Origin: Anaerolineae bacterium | Lineage (GTDB): Bacteria; Chloroflexota; Anaerolineae; Aggregatilineales; UBA2796 | NCBI GenBank assembly: GCA_025055255.1 | Contig: JANWYI010000019.1 | Location: 1 to 52,874, forward strand | Reading direction: 5' to 3' | Length of the DNA: 52,874 bases | Shown: positions 45,246 to 52,874 of the stretch, piece after piece | Numbering within the stretch: position 1 is the first letter of the stretch | Layout: each line of letters opens with the position of its first letter | The notes under the pieces: generated by a model | Told to the model about the DNA's origin: nothing | Databases searched by the model: none | What the model saw: the letters and a program-made list of their open reading frames with translations, nothing else | Program-made: the position numbers and the translations under genes

Positions 45246-47348
45246 ATGTTTCCTGCTGTACCGCCAAGAGTACCTGATTTAGCTGATCCATCGCTTTACA
45301 TCAACCGTGAGCTGAGCTGGTTAGAGTTCAATCGCCGCTGCTTGCACGAGGCATTCCGACCTGAGTTGCCGCTGCTGGAGCGAGTCCGCTTTCTCGCTAT
45401 TTTCAGCAACAACCTAGACGAGTTCTACATGGTGCGTGTCTCTGGGCTGCAAGACCAAGTACGGCACGGCGTCTATGAAATTCCGCCTGATGGTCTCACG
45501 CCGCAAGAGCAACTGGCTGCTATCCGAGAGCGCGTTCTGCCAATGCTGCACCAGAAGCGCGAGCATTTTCACACTGAGTTGCTGCCGCGCCTTGCTGAGG
45601 CAGGCGTGCATGTGCTGAACTACGCCGATTTGACCGAGTCAGACAGGCAAGCAGTCCGTCAGTACTTTGAAACTGAGATTTTCCCTGTGCTGACGCCATT
45701 GGCTGTTGACCCAGGCAGACCGTTTCCGCACATTTCAAACTTGAGCCTGAACCTAGCAGTCCGTCTTGAGGATACCTACGGCGTGGAGCGCTTTGCGCGT
45801 CTGAAGGTGCCGAATATCTTTCCGCGCTTGCTCAACCTGAACGAGATACACAAGCGCTACGGCTCAAGCTATGAGCCGACTTTGCATCGCTTCGTCTGGC
45901 TTGAGCAGGTGATCGCCGCAAACCTTGATTTACTCTTCCCAGGTCTGCGCGTACTGGAAGCCAGTGCTTTCCGCGTCACGCGCAACAACGATATCGAGAT
46001 CGCCGAAGAAGAGGCGAGCGACCTACTTGAGTCGGTTGAGGAAGTGGTGCGCGCACGGCGCTTCGGTCCAGTGGTGCGCCTTGATGTAGTCGAGAGCATG
46101 TCCGAGTCAGTGCGCAGCCTGCTGCTCCACAACATGGAGATTACACCAAATGAGCTGTACGTCCTGCCAGAGCCGCTCGGCATGCGCGACTTGTTTGAGT
46201 TGGCAAACATTGATGCACCAGCTCTGAAGTATCCGCCGTACACGCCGTCACGCCCTGCCAGTTTGCCGAGCGGCTGCGACATTTTCGCGGCAATTCGGCG
46301 CGGCGACATCTTGCTGCATCATCCTTATGAGTCATTTGCGCCAATTGTCGAGTTCTTTCAGCAAGCTGCAGAAGACCCAAATGTACTTGCTATCAAGTGC
46401 ACGCTCTATCGGATTGGCAGTAAGTCGCCAATTGTTGAAGCATTGCTCAACGCTATTGAAAACGGCAAGCAGGTCGCTGCGCTTGTGGAGCTGAAGGCGC
46501 GCTTTGATGAGGAAAACAACATCAGCTGGGCGCGTGCGCTAGAGCGCGCCGGCGTGCACGTCGTCTACGGTTTGATCGGTCTGAAGACGCACGCCAAAAT
46601 CTCACTGGTCGTCCGCAAAGAGCCAGACGGCATTCGGCGCTATGTCCATCTCAGCACAGGCAACTATAACACCACAACGGCGCGCATTTACACTGACCTC
46701 GGCTTGCTGACGTGCGATCCGCAGATCGGCGCCGACGCGACCTTGCTCTTCAATCGGCTGACGGGCTATACGAATGGCGCGCGTTACCAGAAGCTCTTGG
46801 TGGCGCCTGAGCATTTGCGCACAGCGATCTACGGACTGATTCGCCGCGAAATTGACCACGCACGCGCAGGGCGACCTGCTCGCTTGATCTTCAAGATGAA
46901 CGCCCTAGTGGACAAGCGTATGATTGCCTTGCTCTACGAGGCGAGTCAAGCAGGCGTGCAAATTGACCTTTTGGTGCGCGGAATCTGCTCGCTCCGTCCG
47001 GGCATACCGGGCATTAGCGAGAATATTCGTGTGCGCTGTTTGCTAGGACGCTACCTTGAACATGCGCGCATCTACTATTTTGCTAACGGCGGCGATGAGG
47101 AAATCTACTGCGGTAGCGCCGACCTCATGCCGCGCAACCTAGATCGGCGCGTCGAGACGTGGTATCCAATTCAGGCGCCTGAGCTGAAGCGGCGCTTGCT
47201 GAACGAGATTCTTGCTATCGAAATGGCAGACACTGTCAAGGCGCGCGTCTTGCGCCCTGATGGCACGTATGAGCGCGTCCTGCCTGCGGAAGGCGAGACG
47301 CCACTGGACGCGCAGCATTGGTTTATGGAACACGCGCGCGATCACTAG
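45246..47348 (+). CDS. ppk1: Polyphosphate kinase 1
   Basis: 700 residues, the usual length. It reversibly transfers the ATP gamma-phosphate to a growing polyphosphate chain. It has the N-terminal helical domain (NRELSWLEFNRR 20-31, NNLDEFYMVRVSGL 55-68), the head domain and two PLD-like catalytic domains. Catalytic histidines are His449 (KTHAK) and His606 (YLEHARIYYF); STGNYNTTTARIY and GSADLMPRNLDRR are typical. The ABC transporter follows 95 nt downstream behind its own promoter-like box. No ppx or phosphate transporter is adjacent. Confidence 0.95.
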   Translation: MFPAVPPRVPDLADPSLYINRELSWLEFNRRCLHEAFRPELPLLERVRFLAIFSNNLDEFYMVRVSGLQDQVRHGVYEIPPDGLTPQEQLAAIRERVLPMLHQKREHFHTELLPRLAEAGVHVLNYADLTESDRQAVRQYFETEIFPVLTPLAVDPGRPFPHISNLSLNLAVRLEDTYGVERFARLKVPNIFPRLLNLNEIHKRYGSSYEPTLHRFVWLEQVIAANLDLLFPGLRVLEASAFRVTRNNDIEIAEEEASDLLESVEEVVRARRFGPVVRLDVVESMSESVRSLLLHNMEITPNELYVLPEPLGMRDLFELANIDAPALKYPPYTPSRPASLPSGCDIFAAIRRGDILLHHPYESFAPIVEFFQQAAEDPNVLAIKCTLYRIGSKSPIVEALLNAIENGKQVAALVELKARFDEENNISWARALERAGVHVVYGLIGLKTHAKISLVVRKEPDGIRRYVHLSTGNYNTTTARIYTDLGLLTCDPQIGADATLLFNRLTGYTNGARYQKLLVAPEHLRTAIYGLIRREIDHARAGRPARLIFKMNALVDKRMIALLYEASQAGVQIDLLVRGICSLRPGIPGISENIRVRCLLGRYLEHARIYYFANGGDEEIYCGSADLMPRNLDRRVETWYPIQAPELKRRLLNEILAIEMADTVKARVLRPDGTYERVLPAEGETPLDAQHWFMEHARDH

Positions 47349-47377
47349 GCGATCAGCACATATTGTCTAATGCAGTG

Positions 47378-47413
47378 TGGCGCACTGTGCGTTTCACGCT
47401 ACAATGTGCGCCA
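47378..47413. promoter_or_regulatory. Inverted repeat bracketing the promoter of the ABC transporter
   Basis: TGGCGCAC (47378-47385) and GTGCGCCA (47406-47413) are perfect 8-bp arms, 20 nt apart. A TACAAT -10-like box (47400-47405) sits just inside the right arm. The layout suits an operator that blocks or loops the promoter; it might also form a leader hairpin. Confidence 0.4.
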
Positions 47414-47443
47414 AGTTAGTTTTATCTGCTCTGAAAAGTGCTT

Positions 47444-48631
47444 ATGGCAAACTTCGCAGATCGCTCTGTAAGCAGTTTAGCCTTTCTGCGCGACGTGCGC
47501 TTTTTGCGCAGCCTTGTGCAGGTAATTGTGCTGATTGTTGTCGTTGGATTAGCGATCTGGCTGATCAACAACACGAGCGAAGGCTTGGCGCGCGCGCGCA
47601 TTCCCACTGATTTCAGCTTCCTGACACAGCCCTCAGGCTTTCAAATTGATGAAGGCTTAGTAGATCAGCCGCACAAGCGCACAGACAGCTACGCTAATGC
47701 CTTTGGCGTGGCGCTGATCAATACGTTGCGCGCCGTCATCCTGAGCCTAATTCTTGCCACGCTGCTTGGACTGTTCGTCGGCATTGCGCGCCTTTCCACC
47801 AATTTTTTGCTGCGCTCACTGGCACTTGCTTACATTGAGATTTTCCAGAACACGCCGCTACTGCTGCAGCTCTTCTTTATCTTCACAGGTGTACTGCTGA
47901 CCCTGCCGCGCGCTACTGAGCCAATCGTCTTGCCCGGACCGAGTTACCTGAGTTCCAGCGGCTTGGCGACGCCGAACTTGGTCGCCACTGAGACAACGCT
48001 GTGGTGGCTTTTGCTGACCATCGTCGGCATTGGTGTAGGCATTACACTGTGGCAGCGGCTACGGACTATCCGTCTTGAGACAGGGCGCACAACATACGCG
48101 GCAGAGATTGGACTGGGCGTGATGGCGAGCGTCACAGTGATCGCTTGGCTCGTCTTGCAGCCGTTCACTGTGGATTTTCCAGAGCTAGGTCGTTTTGGGT
48201 ATTTGCGCGGCAAAGGCGCGGTCATCTCGGCGAACTTTTTAGCGATTGTGCTCGGCTTGGTGCTGTACACAGGTGCGTTCATCGCTGAGATCGTGCGCTC
48301 AGGCATTCAAGCCGTGCCGATTGGTCAATGGGAAGCCGCGCGCTCACAAGGCTTCACGTACGGGCAAATTCTGCGCTTGATTGTGATTCCGCAAGCCTTG
48401 CGTGTCATGATTCCGCCGCTGACCAATCAATATTTGAACCTCGCTAAAAACAGCAGCTTAGGCGCAGCAGTTGGCTTTGCAGAGGTGTTTGGCGTGGCGC
48501 GCACTATGGCACAGAGCGTCTCAGTCGTGCCGATTATGGTGATCGTAATGGGCATTTATCTCGCGCTCAGCCTGATCACGTCCGCTATCATGAACGTTCT
48601 GAACGCACGCTTCCAAATTAAGACGCGCTGA
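47444..48631 (+). CDS. aapQ: Polar amino acid ABC transporter permease (AapQ-like)
   Basis: 395 residues from the ATG at 47444 (a GTG 6 nt earlier is the alternative). N-terminal membrane segment about 27-48, a periplasmic loop, and the His/Glu/Gln-family permease core with the ATPase-contact EAA region (FIAEIVRSGIQAVPIGQWEA). The large insert before the core is typical of AapQ-type permeases, longer than the common 220-residue HisM/Q proteins. It precedes the second permease by 14 nt. Confidence 0.85.
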   Translation: MANFADRSVSSLAFLRDVRFLRSLVQVIVLIVVVGLAIWLINNTSEGLARARIPTDFSFLTQPSGFQIDEGLVDQPHKRTDSYANAFGVALINTLRAVILSLILATLLGLFVGIARLSTNFLLRSLALAYIEIFQNTPLLLQLFFIFTGVLLTLPRATEPIVLPGPSYLSSSGLATPNLVATETTLWWLLLTIVGIGVGITLWQRLRTIRLETGRTTYAAEIGLGVMASVTVIAWLVLQPFTVDFPELGRFGYLRGKGAVISANFLAIVLGLVLYTGAFIAEIVRSGIQAVPIGQWEAARSQGFTYGQILRLIVIPQALRVMIPPLTNQYLNLAKNSSLGAAVGFAEVFGVARTMAQSVSVVPIMVIVMGIYLALSLITSAIMNVLNARFQIKTR

Positions 48632-48645
48632 GGAGACTTGACTCT

Positions 48646-50055
48646 ATGACGACTGCCACAGTGCCGAGCGAAGGCACGTCTGCCAGCAGCGTCACGCGAC
48701 CAGTGGTTGAGCGTGGCGTGCTGAGTTGGTTGCGCAAAAATTTGTTCCGCACGCCGTTCGATGCCGCAGTGACCGTCATTTTGCTGGTCGTTGGCGGCAA
48801 CTTGTTAGCTCAGTTCCTGAACTGGTCAATAACACAAGCTGACTGGCGCGTCATCACGATCAACTTCCGCATTTTAATGCAGGGCACCTACCCTGCTGAT
48901 CAAGGTGCTCGACTAGGTCTATCGGTCGCGCTGATCACGTTATTGGCGGGCATCAGCTGGGGAATCTGGGGAAAGTTGTATCGCAGCACAGCCTTTGCCT
49001 TTCTAGGCGGCGTGTTGCTCTTCATTTTTGTCCCGTTAGCAGTCGAGAGCGTCCCAGAGCTATCGCAAGACGCTTTCGGCAAGTACTTAGGCAATCAAAT
49101 AGCGCCGTTGCTCAGCCTGCTGCGCGATCCTGTGTTGCTCCTAGTTGCTTGTCTGCTGATTGGCTATGGCGTCGGACGCTTCGCTAAACAGGTCAACCGT
49201 AAGCGCGCAGGACGTTACACGCTGATCGCATGGCTCATCGCCATTCCTGTCTGCTTTGTGCTAGTGCGCGGCTTCACAGACGCACAAGGCGCCTTGCCGT
49301 TCGTGCAGACCAGTCGCTGGGGCGGCTTGCTGCTGACCTTCATGATGGCATTTGTAGCGATTGTAGCTTGCTTTCCACTAGGTATTCTTTTAGCGCTAGG
49401 ACGCACTAGTGGAGGCACGCACAAGCTGGCTTTCAAAGCGCCGCCACGTTGGTGGCTGAATCCGCTGCAATGGCTGCACGCGCTCAGTATCTGGTGGCGC
49501 AACTTAGGCAACTATCCAATCATCAAGCTGCTGTGCATCATCTACATTGAGTTTTTGCGCGGCGTGCCATTGGTGACGGTCTTTTTCACGGCAAACCTAA
49601 TTGTGCCACTTGCGCTTGGCGATAACAGCATAGACGCTGTGCTGCGCGCTATGGTTGCGCTCACGCTTTTCGAGGCTGCCTACATCGCTGAGATCGTGCG
49701 CGGCGGCTTGCAGGCAATACCACCCGGTCAACTGGAGGCAGCAAAGGCGCTCGGACTCAGCCCTGTGCAAGCCACGCTATTCATCACGCTGCCACAAGCG
49801 CTGCGCATCGCTATTCCGCCACTTGTCGGTCAGTTCATCACTATGTTCAAAGACACATCGCTCGTGGCGATCATCGGTCTGACCGACCTGCTCGGCATTT
49901 CGCGCGCTGTGCTGGCACAGAGCGACTTTATTGGCAGACATCGTGAAATGTATATCTTCGTTGCAATCGTGTATTTCGTTTTCTCATACGGTATGTCCTA
50001 CGCTGCGCGCCAGCTGGAGCGCAGCGGCAGCGGCGCACTGCGAAAAATCGGCTAG
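48646..50055 (+). CDS. aapM: Polar amino acid ABC transporter permease (AapM-like)
   Basis: 469 residues, multi-spanning. Core with the [23 protein letters not shown] loop and [12 protein letters not shown] large N-terminal part with several membrane segments matches AapM proteins. GAGGAGA lies about 10 nt before the ATG. With aapQ it should form the membrane heterodimer. Confidence 0.86.
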   Translation: MTTATVPSEGTSASSVTRPVVERGVLSWLRKNLFRTPFDAAVTVILLVVGGNLLAQFLNWSITQADWRVITINFRILMQGTYPADQGARLGLSVALITLLAGISWGIWGKLYRSTAFAFLGGVLLFIFVPLAVESVPELSQDAFGKYLGNQIAPLLSLLRDPVLLLVACLLIGYGVGRFAKQVNRKRAGRYTLIAWLIAIPVCFVLVRGFTDAQGALPFVQTSRWGGLLLTFMMAFVAIVACFPLGILLALGRTSGGTHKLAFKAPPRWWLNPLQWLHALSIWWRNLGNYPIIKLLCIIYIEFLRGVPLVTVFFTANLIVPLALGDNSIDAVLRAMVALTLFEAAYIAEIVRGGLQAIPPGQLEAAKALGLSPVQATLFITLPQALRIAIPPLVGQFITMFKDTSLVAIIGLTDLLGISRAVLAQSDFIGRHREMYIFVAIVYFVFSYGMSYAARQLERSGSGALRKIG

Positions 50056-50069
50056 GCAAGGATCGAGGC

Positions 50070-50819
50070 ATGACGAAGGCAAAGGAACCGATCATCATTG
50101 TGCGCGATGTCCACAAATGGTATGGCGATTTTCATGCGCTGCGCGGCATCAGCATGGAAGTGATGCCGGGCGAGGTCGTGGTGATCTGCGGACCGAGCGG
50201 CTCAGGCAAATCCACTTTCATCCGCACCATCAATCGCTTGGAGGAGCATGAGCGCGGCGACATCATTGTAGACGGCATTCGCTTGACCAATGATGTGCGC
50301 AACATTGCGGCTATTCGCAGCGAGATCGGCATGGTCTTCCAGCAGTTCAATCTATTTCCGCACTTGACTGTGCTGCAAAACATCACGCTCGCGCCGATCT
50401 GGGTGCGCAAGTATCCGCGCCGTGAGGCTGAGCGAATTGCCTTTGAGCTGTTGGAGCGCGTCAAGATTCCAGAGCAGGCGCACAAATATCCCGGTCAGCT
50501 GAGCGGCGGTCAGCAACAGCGCGTGGCAATTGCGCGCGCGCTCGCCATGCAGCCGAAGATCATGCTGTTTGATGAGCCAACGAGCGCGCTCGATCCTGAG
50601 ATGATCAAAGAAGTGCTGGACGTGATGCGCGAGTTAGCGCGCAGCGGTCTGACCATGTTGGTTGTGACACACGAGATGGGCTTTGCGCGCGAGGTGGCAG
50701 ATCGGATCGTCTTCTTTGACAAAGGCGAGATTGTCGAGGAAAACACGCCCGAAGGCTTCTTTCAAGCGCCTAAAACAGAGCGCGCCAAGCAATTTTTGGC
50801 GAACATCCTCTCACACTGA
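50070..50819 (+). CDS. aapP: Amino acid ABC transporter ATPase (AapP/GlnQ-like)
   Basis: 249 residues. Walker [10 protein letters not shown] (41-49), Q-loop MVFQQFN (88-94), signature LSGGQ (144-148), Walker B LFDEP (166-170), switch His in VVTHEMG. It energises import by the two permeases. The gene order Q-M-P fits the Aap locus of amino acid transporters, except that the substrate-binding protein AapJ normally at the front is missing from the window. The operon ends at a strong terminator. Confidence 0.92.
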   Translation: MTKAKEPIIIVRDVHKWYGDFHALRGISMEVMPGEVVVICGPSGSGKSTFIRTINRLEEHERGDIIVDGIRLTNDVRNIAAIRSEIGMVFQQFNLFPHLTVLQNITLAPIWVRKYPRREAERIAFELLERVKIPEQAHKYPGQLSGGQQQRVAIARALAMQPKIMLFDEPTSALDPEMIKEVLDVMRELARSGLTMLVVTHEMGFAREVADRIVFFDKGEIVEENTPEGFFQAPKTERAKQFLANILSH

Positions 50820-50822
50820 ACG

Positions 50823-50851
50823 AAAAAAGCCTGCGCATAGCAGGCTTTTTT
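50823..50851. terminator. Bidirectional intrinsic terminator
   Basis: AAAAAAGCCTGC (50823-50834), loop GCATA, GCAGGCTTTTTT (50840-50851). The A-run/T-run at the ends makes it work both for the transporter (+) and for the tRNA gene (-). Confidence 0.9.
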
Positions 50852-50858
50852 GTGAGTA

Positions 50859-50942
50859 TGCCGAAGGTGGGAGTCGAACCCACACTCCAGTGAAGGAACT
50901 ACGCCCTGAACGTAGCGCGTCTGCCAATTCCGCCACTTCGGC
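50859..50942 (-). tRNA. tRNA-Leu (anticodon CAG)
   Basis: 84 nt. Acceptor arms GCCGAAG (5') and CTTCGGC (3') pair fully, followed by the discriminator A; CCA is not encoded. The anticodon stem CTACG/CGTAG encloses TTCAGGG, giving anticodon CAG for CTG codons. The long variable arm and GGTTCGACTCC T-loop fit class II leucine tRNA. Confidence 0.95.
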
Positions 50943-51005
50943 AAGCTTGCTTTCAATGATAGGCGAAAGGCGGCGCGCTGTCAAGGCATAGTCTGCACTG
51001 GATTG

Positions 51006-51851
51006 TCAGTTGGCAGGTGTTGGCGAGGCGAGCACGACTGGCGGTGGCGGCGCAATGGGCGCTGTTGCGGTCGGCAATGGTGAGCCGTCACGAATGATTG
51101 GCAGTGTGATGACCTGCTCGGCATAGACTGTGCCAGTTGCCAAGTCCAGCACGCGCAGCCGCAGCTGGATGCTGAGCGCATCGTTGTCGGGCAAAATCGG
51201 CGCCACGACGCCTTCACCGCTAGAGGCGATCCATCGGCTCAGGCGCGGCAACTCAACCGAGACAGCGCGTCCATCAGGCAAAAGTTGCTCAAAGACCAGG
51301 TTCGAAGTCGGCACGCGACCGCGCACGCGCCATGTGACAGGGACGCGCGCTCGATTCTGACCTAGCTCCACAAAATCCACGCCGCCAACGGTCGCCTCAA
51401 AGCTGACAATCTGCGGCGTCGGCAAAGGCGCTGTTGTGTCAAAAGGCAAGGTCACGATATGCTGATTAATCAGCCGATTTTGCCGATCAAAAATGGCGAG
51501 GCGGTAAGTTGGCGGACTGAAATCGAGTGACGGCTGTACCACAAGCCGCGCTGAGCCAACAGGCGGCAAATTCTGGTCAGTCAGCGGCGTCCACTCGCTG
51601 ACGACGAGCGCGAACAGGCGTAAGCTGTAGTCATCGGTCAAACCAACGGTCTGCCACGAGAGGACTATTTGCGCCGCGCCTGACTCGATTGCCTCAACTG
51701 TGATCGTGCGCGCGTCCGACGTGAAACTCAAGATTGCAGGCGGCAAGAAATCAACTTGTGGATTTTGCGCTGCTAAAGCTATGCCACTTATGCTGATACC
51801 TACTGCGATAGTTAGCAAAAGCAGACTGCGTAAAAATTGTCTCAAACGCAT
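51006..51851 (-). CDS. Secreted protein of unknown function
   Basis: 281 residues. Signal peptide with a basic start and a hydrophobic core (about 8-26) ending near ALAAQ, so it is exported. The rest is beta-rich without recognised motifs; short repeats of the form (I/L)VxFxAxxxGVxxVELG suggest Ig-like domains, and a Pro/Thr-rich tail closes the protein. SD AAGGAAGG precedes the ATG. It is 48 nt downstream of the YgjP-like gene. Function unknown. Confidence 0.6.
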   Translation of the reverse strand: MRLRQFLRSLLLLTIAVGISISGIALAAQNPQVDFLPPAILSFTSDARTITVEAIESGAAQIVLSWQTVGLTDDYSLRLFALVVSEWTPLTDQNLPPVGSARLVVQPSLDFSPPTYRLAIFDRQNRLINQHIVTLPFDTTAPLPTPQIVSFEATVGGVDFVELGQNRARVPVTWRVRGRVPTSNLVFEQLLPDGRAVSVELPRLSRWIASSGEGVVAPILPDNDALSIQLRLRVLDLATGTVYAEQVITLPIIRDGSPLPTATAPIAPPPPVVLASPTPAN

Positions 51852-51899
51852 ATGAGCCTTCCTTGTAGAAGCGCTTAATCTGCCGCCGTGAAGTATAGC

Positions 51900-52475
51900 T
51901 CAGTCAATTTCAGGCTCAGAGACGCCGCCTGCAAAAGCTACGCCTTCCAAAAAGCCGCGTGCGCGTTCTGTATGTGGAAAACGTGCCAAGTACGCCCAGA
52001 ATTCAGCGCTGTGATTTGGATACTTGCGATGACACAGCTCATGCGCAATCACGTAGTCCAAGACATAAGATGGATAGCGACGCAACGCGGTGCTGATTCG
52101 AATGTCGCCATCAGAGGCGCCGCCGTTGCTACAACTGCCTAGCCGCGTGTGCATGTTCTCTGCCCAGCGAATGCTGTGCCATGTCAGCTCGTTATTGAAG
52201 TACTGCGCATTCAGTTGAGCGGCGCGCTGCATCAGGTCATGATCGGTCCGCCTGTCGGCGCGTGCGCGGCTGCGCTGAATGCGCGCTGCAATGCGCTTAA
52301 TGATTGATTCAACAGTGGCGCTCGGCATGCCGCGCGGCACGCGCAAAGTCACGACGTCGCCGCGCAAAGTCCAGCGTCCATTTGCGCGCAATCGTCCATC
52401 AGGCTGCACATTGAACCGCAGGCGCTCTTCACCTACGACAACGTCACAGCTGAATGGTTCAGTCACTCGGTTCAT
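51900..52475 (-). CDS. YgjP-like metallopeptidase (DUF45)
   Basis: 191 residues from the ATG at 52475; the longer TTG reading overlaps the upstream stop. Zinc motif HELCH (145-149) with the third His155 in KYPNHSAEFW, as in the SprT/YgjP/M48-like clan. RLGSCSNGG (111-119) and the IRW segment also fit. Probably a cytosolic zinc metallopeptidase, partner unknown. It begins 5 nt after the L,D-transpeptidase stop. Confidence 0.85.
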   Translation of the reverse strand: MNRVTEPFSCDVVVGEERLRFNVQPDGRLRANGRWTLRGDVVTLRVPRGMPSATVESIIKRIAARIQRSRARADRRTDHDLMQRAAQLNAQYFNNELTWHSIRWAENMHTRLGSCSNGGASDGDIRISTALRRYPSYVLDYVIAHELCHRKYPNHSAEFWAYLARFPHTERARGFLEGVAFAGGVSEPEID

Positions 52476-52480
52476 TGCGC

Positions 52481-52874
52481 TTACCTGCTGCGCCACACAT
52501 AGACCCAAGCGTCGGCAAAGAAGTTATCTGTCCACTCGTAGAGCCAGCGCGCGTCGCTCAGGGAAAGATTGACACAGCCTTGCGAGTGCTGTGCGCCGAA
52601 GTTATCGTGCCAATAGGCGCCATGCAGCGCAATCTCGCCGTCAAAGTACATCACATATGGCACAGACGGCAAGTAATAGTAGTCAGCGCCGCTACCGCCA
52701 AAAAGCGTATCCCAGCGAAAGCGCGCCCAAATGCGGAAAAGTCCTTCGCTTGTCGCCGTTTCAGGTCGCCCTGAGGCAATCAAGGTAGCGAAGACTAGGC
52801 GGTCGTCTTCGTAGGCGGTCAGCACTTGCTGAGCGAGATCAACCGCGATCCAACGTCCCTTTACCTCTGCAGGT
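52481..52874 (-). CDS. L,D-transpeptidase (YkuD), C-terminal part, cut by the window edge
   Basis: The frame stays open to position 52874, so the 5' end is missing. The visible 131 residues hold the catalytic half of a YkuD domain: KGRWIAVDLAQQVLTAYEDD near the edge, then the ALHGAYWHDNFG segment and HSQGCVNLS with the nucleophilic Cys. Family members crosslink peptidoglycan through 3-3 bonds or attach proteins. The usual motif is [S/T]HGC; here the residue before Gly is Gln, not His. Confidence 0.85.
   Translation of the reverse strand, partial: PAEVKGRWIAVDLAQQVLTAYEDDRLVFATLIASGRPETATSEGLFRIWARFRWDTLFGGSGADYYYLPSVPYVMYFDGEIALHGAYWHDNFGAQHSQGCVNLSLSDARWLYEWTDNFFADAWVYVWRSR

Noticed and set aside
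1-52874. CRISPR array, insertion sequence, prophage or integrated element
   Set aside because: No regularly spaced direct repeats, no transposase or integrase motifs, and the tRNA-Leu shows no repeated 3' end that would mark an attachment site in the window.

Overview
This window reads as one chromosomal segment of a Chloroflexota-like bacterium, probably Anaerolineae-related. That placement is an inference from gene content, not a measured phylogeny. The supporting content is very long HAMP/GAF histidine kinases with kinase-less GAF partners, a [LysW]-lysine hydrolase (LysK), an archaeal/fungal-type aspartate-semialdehyde dehydrogenase, a two-subunit 2-oxoacid:ferredoxin oxidoreductase, and GT39-like membrane proteins. 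Base composition looks uniform at a mid-to-high-50s GC by eye. I saw no transposase, integrase, phage gene, CRISPR array or plasmid function. Genes are densely packed with many ATGA overlaps. No gene-free stretch exceeds 300 bases; the longest, about 28644-28911, holds a decayed-looking ATPase-like tail.

Layout. 1-99: 3' end of an unidentified gene. 219-4942 (+): GntR/FadR regulator, korA, korB and lysK, behind a good promoter with an inverted repeat at the predicted transcription start. 4944-7638 (-): cyclic-nucleotide-binding histidine kinase, lipoprotein, acyl-CoA thioesterase. 7695-25645 (-): the highlight, a run that reads in transcription order as NAD-epimerase, small STAS-like unknown, single-domain response regulator, soluble triple-GAF protein, three polytopic-membrane GAF proteins, a HAMP/GAF protein, and finally a 2307-residue histidine kinase with eight full GAF domains, a truncated GAF and a PAS domain. 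Five consecutive sensor proteins have no kinase or other output domain, so the one giant kinase and one receiver are the only visible outputs.

25879-28643 (+): polytopic membrane protein overlapping asd. 28912-30063 (-): dGTPase-like HD hydrolase. 30231-30944 (+): membrane-anchored lytic transglycosylase. 30950-36203 (-): two GT39-like membrane proteins, rfbB, a MaoC hydratase and an MBL-fold hydrolase in one tight run. 36313-41000 (+): NAD-epimerase, COG3375-type GNAT acetyltransferase, N-succinylamino acid racemase/OSBS-family enolase and a PucR regulator. This is a plausible D- to L-amino acid conversion operon lacking its desuccinylase.

41002-45140: inositol monophosphatase (-), shikimate kinase (+), double-VOC dioxygenase-like protein and FHA/zinc-ribbon protein (-), FAD amine oxidase-like protein (+). 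45246-50819 (+): polyphosphate kinase, then two polar amino acid ABC permeases and their ATPase, with no substrate-binding protein, ending in a strong bidirectional terminator shared with a tRNA-Leu(CAG) on the other strand. 50859-52874 (-): L,D-transpeptidase (cut by the window edge), YgjP-like metallopeptidase, secreted protein, tRNA-Leu.

The sensory cluster is the best candidate for an undescribed system: a multi-subunit receptor set built from duplicated GAF units, all sharing a truncated GAF module with a WxxY(L) signature, encoded with one kinase and one receiver. Its ligand, target and physical assembly cannot be read from sequence.
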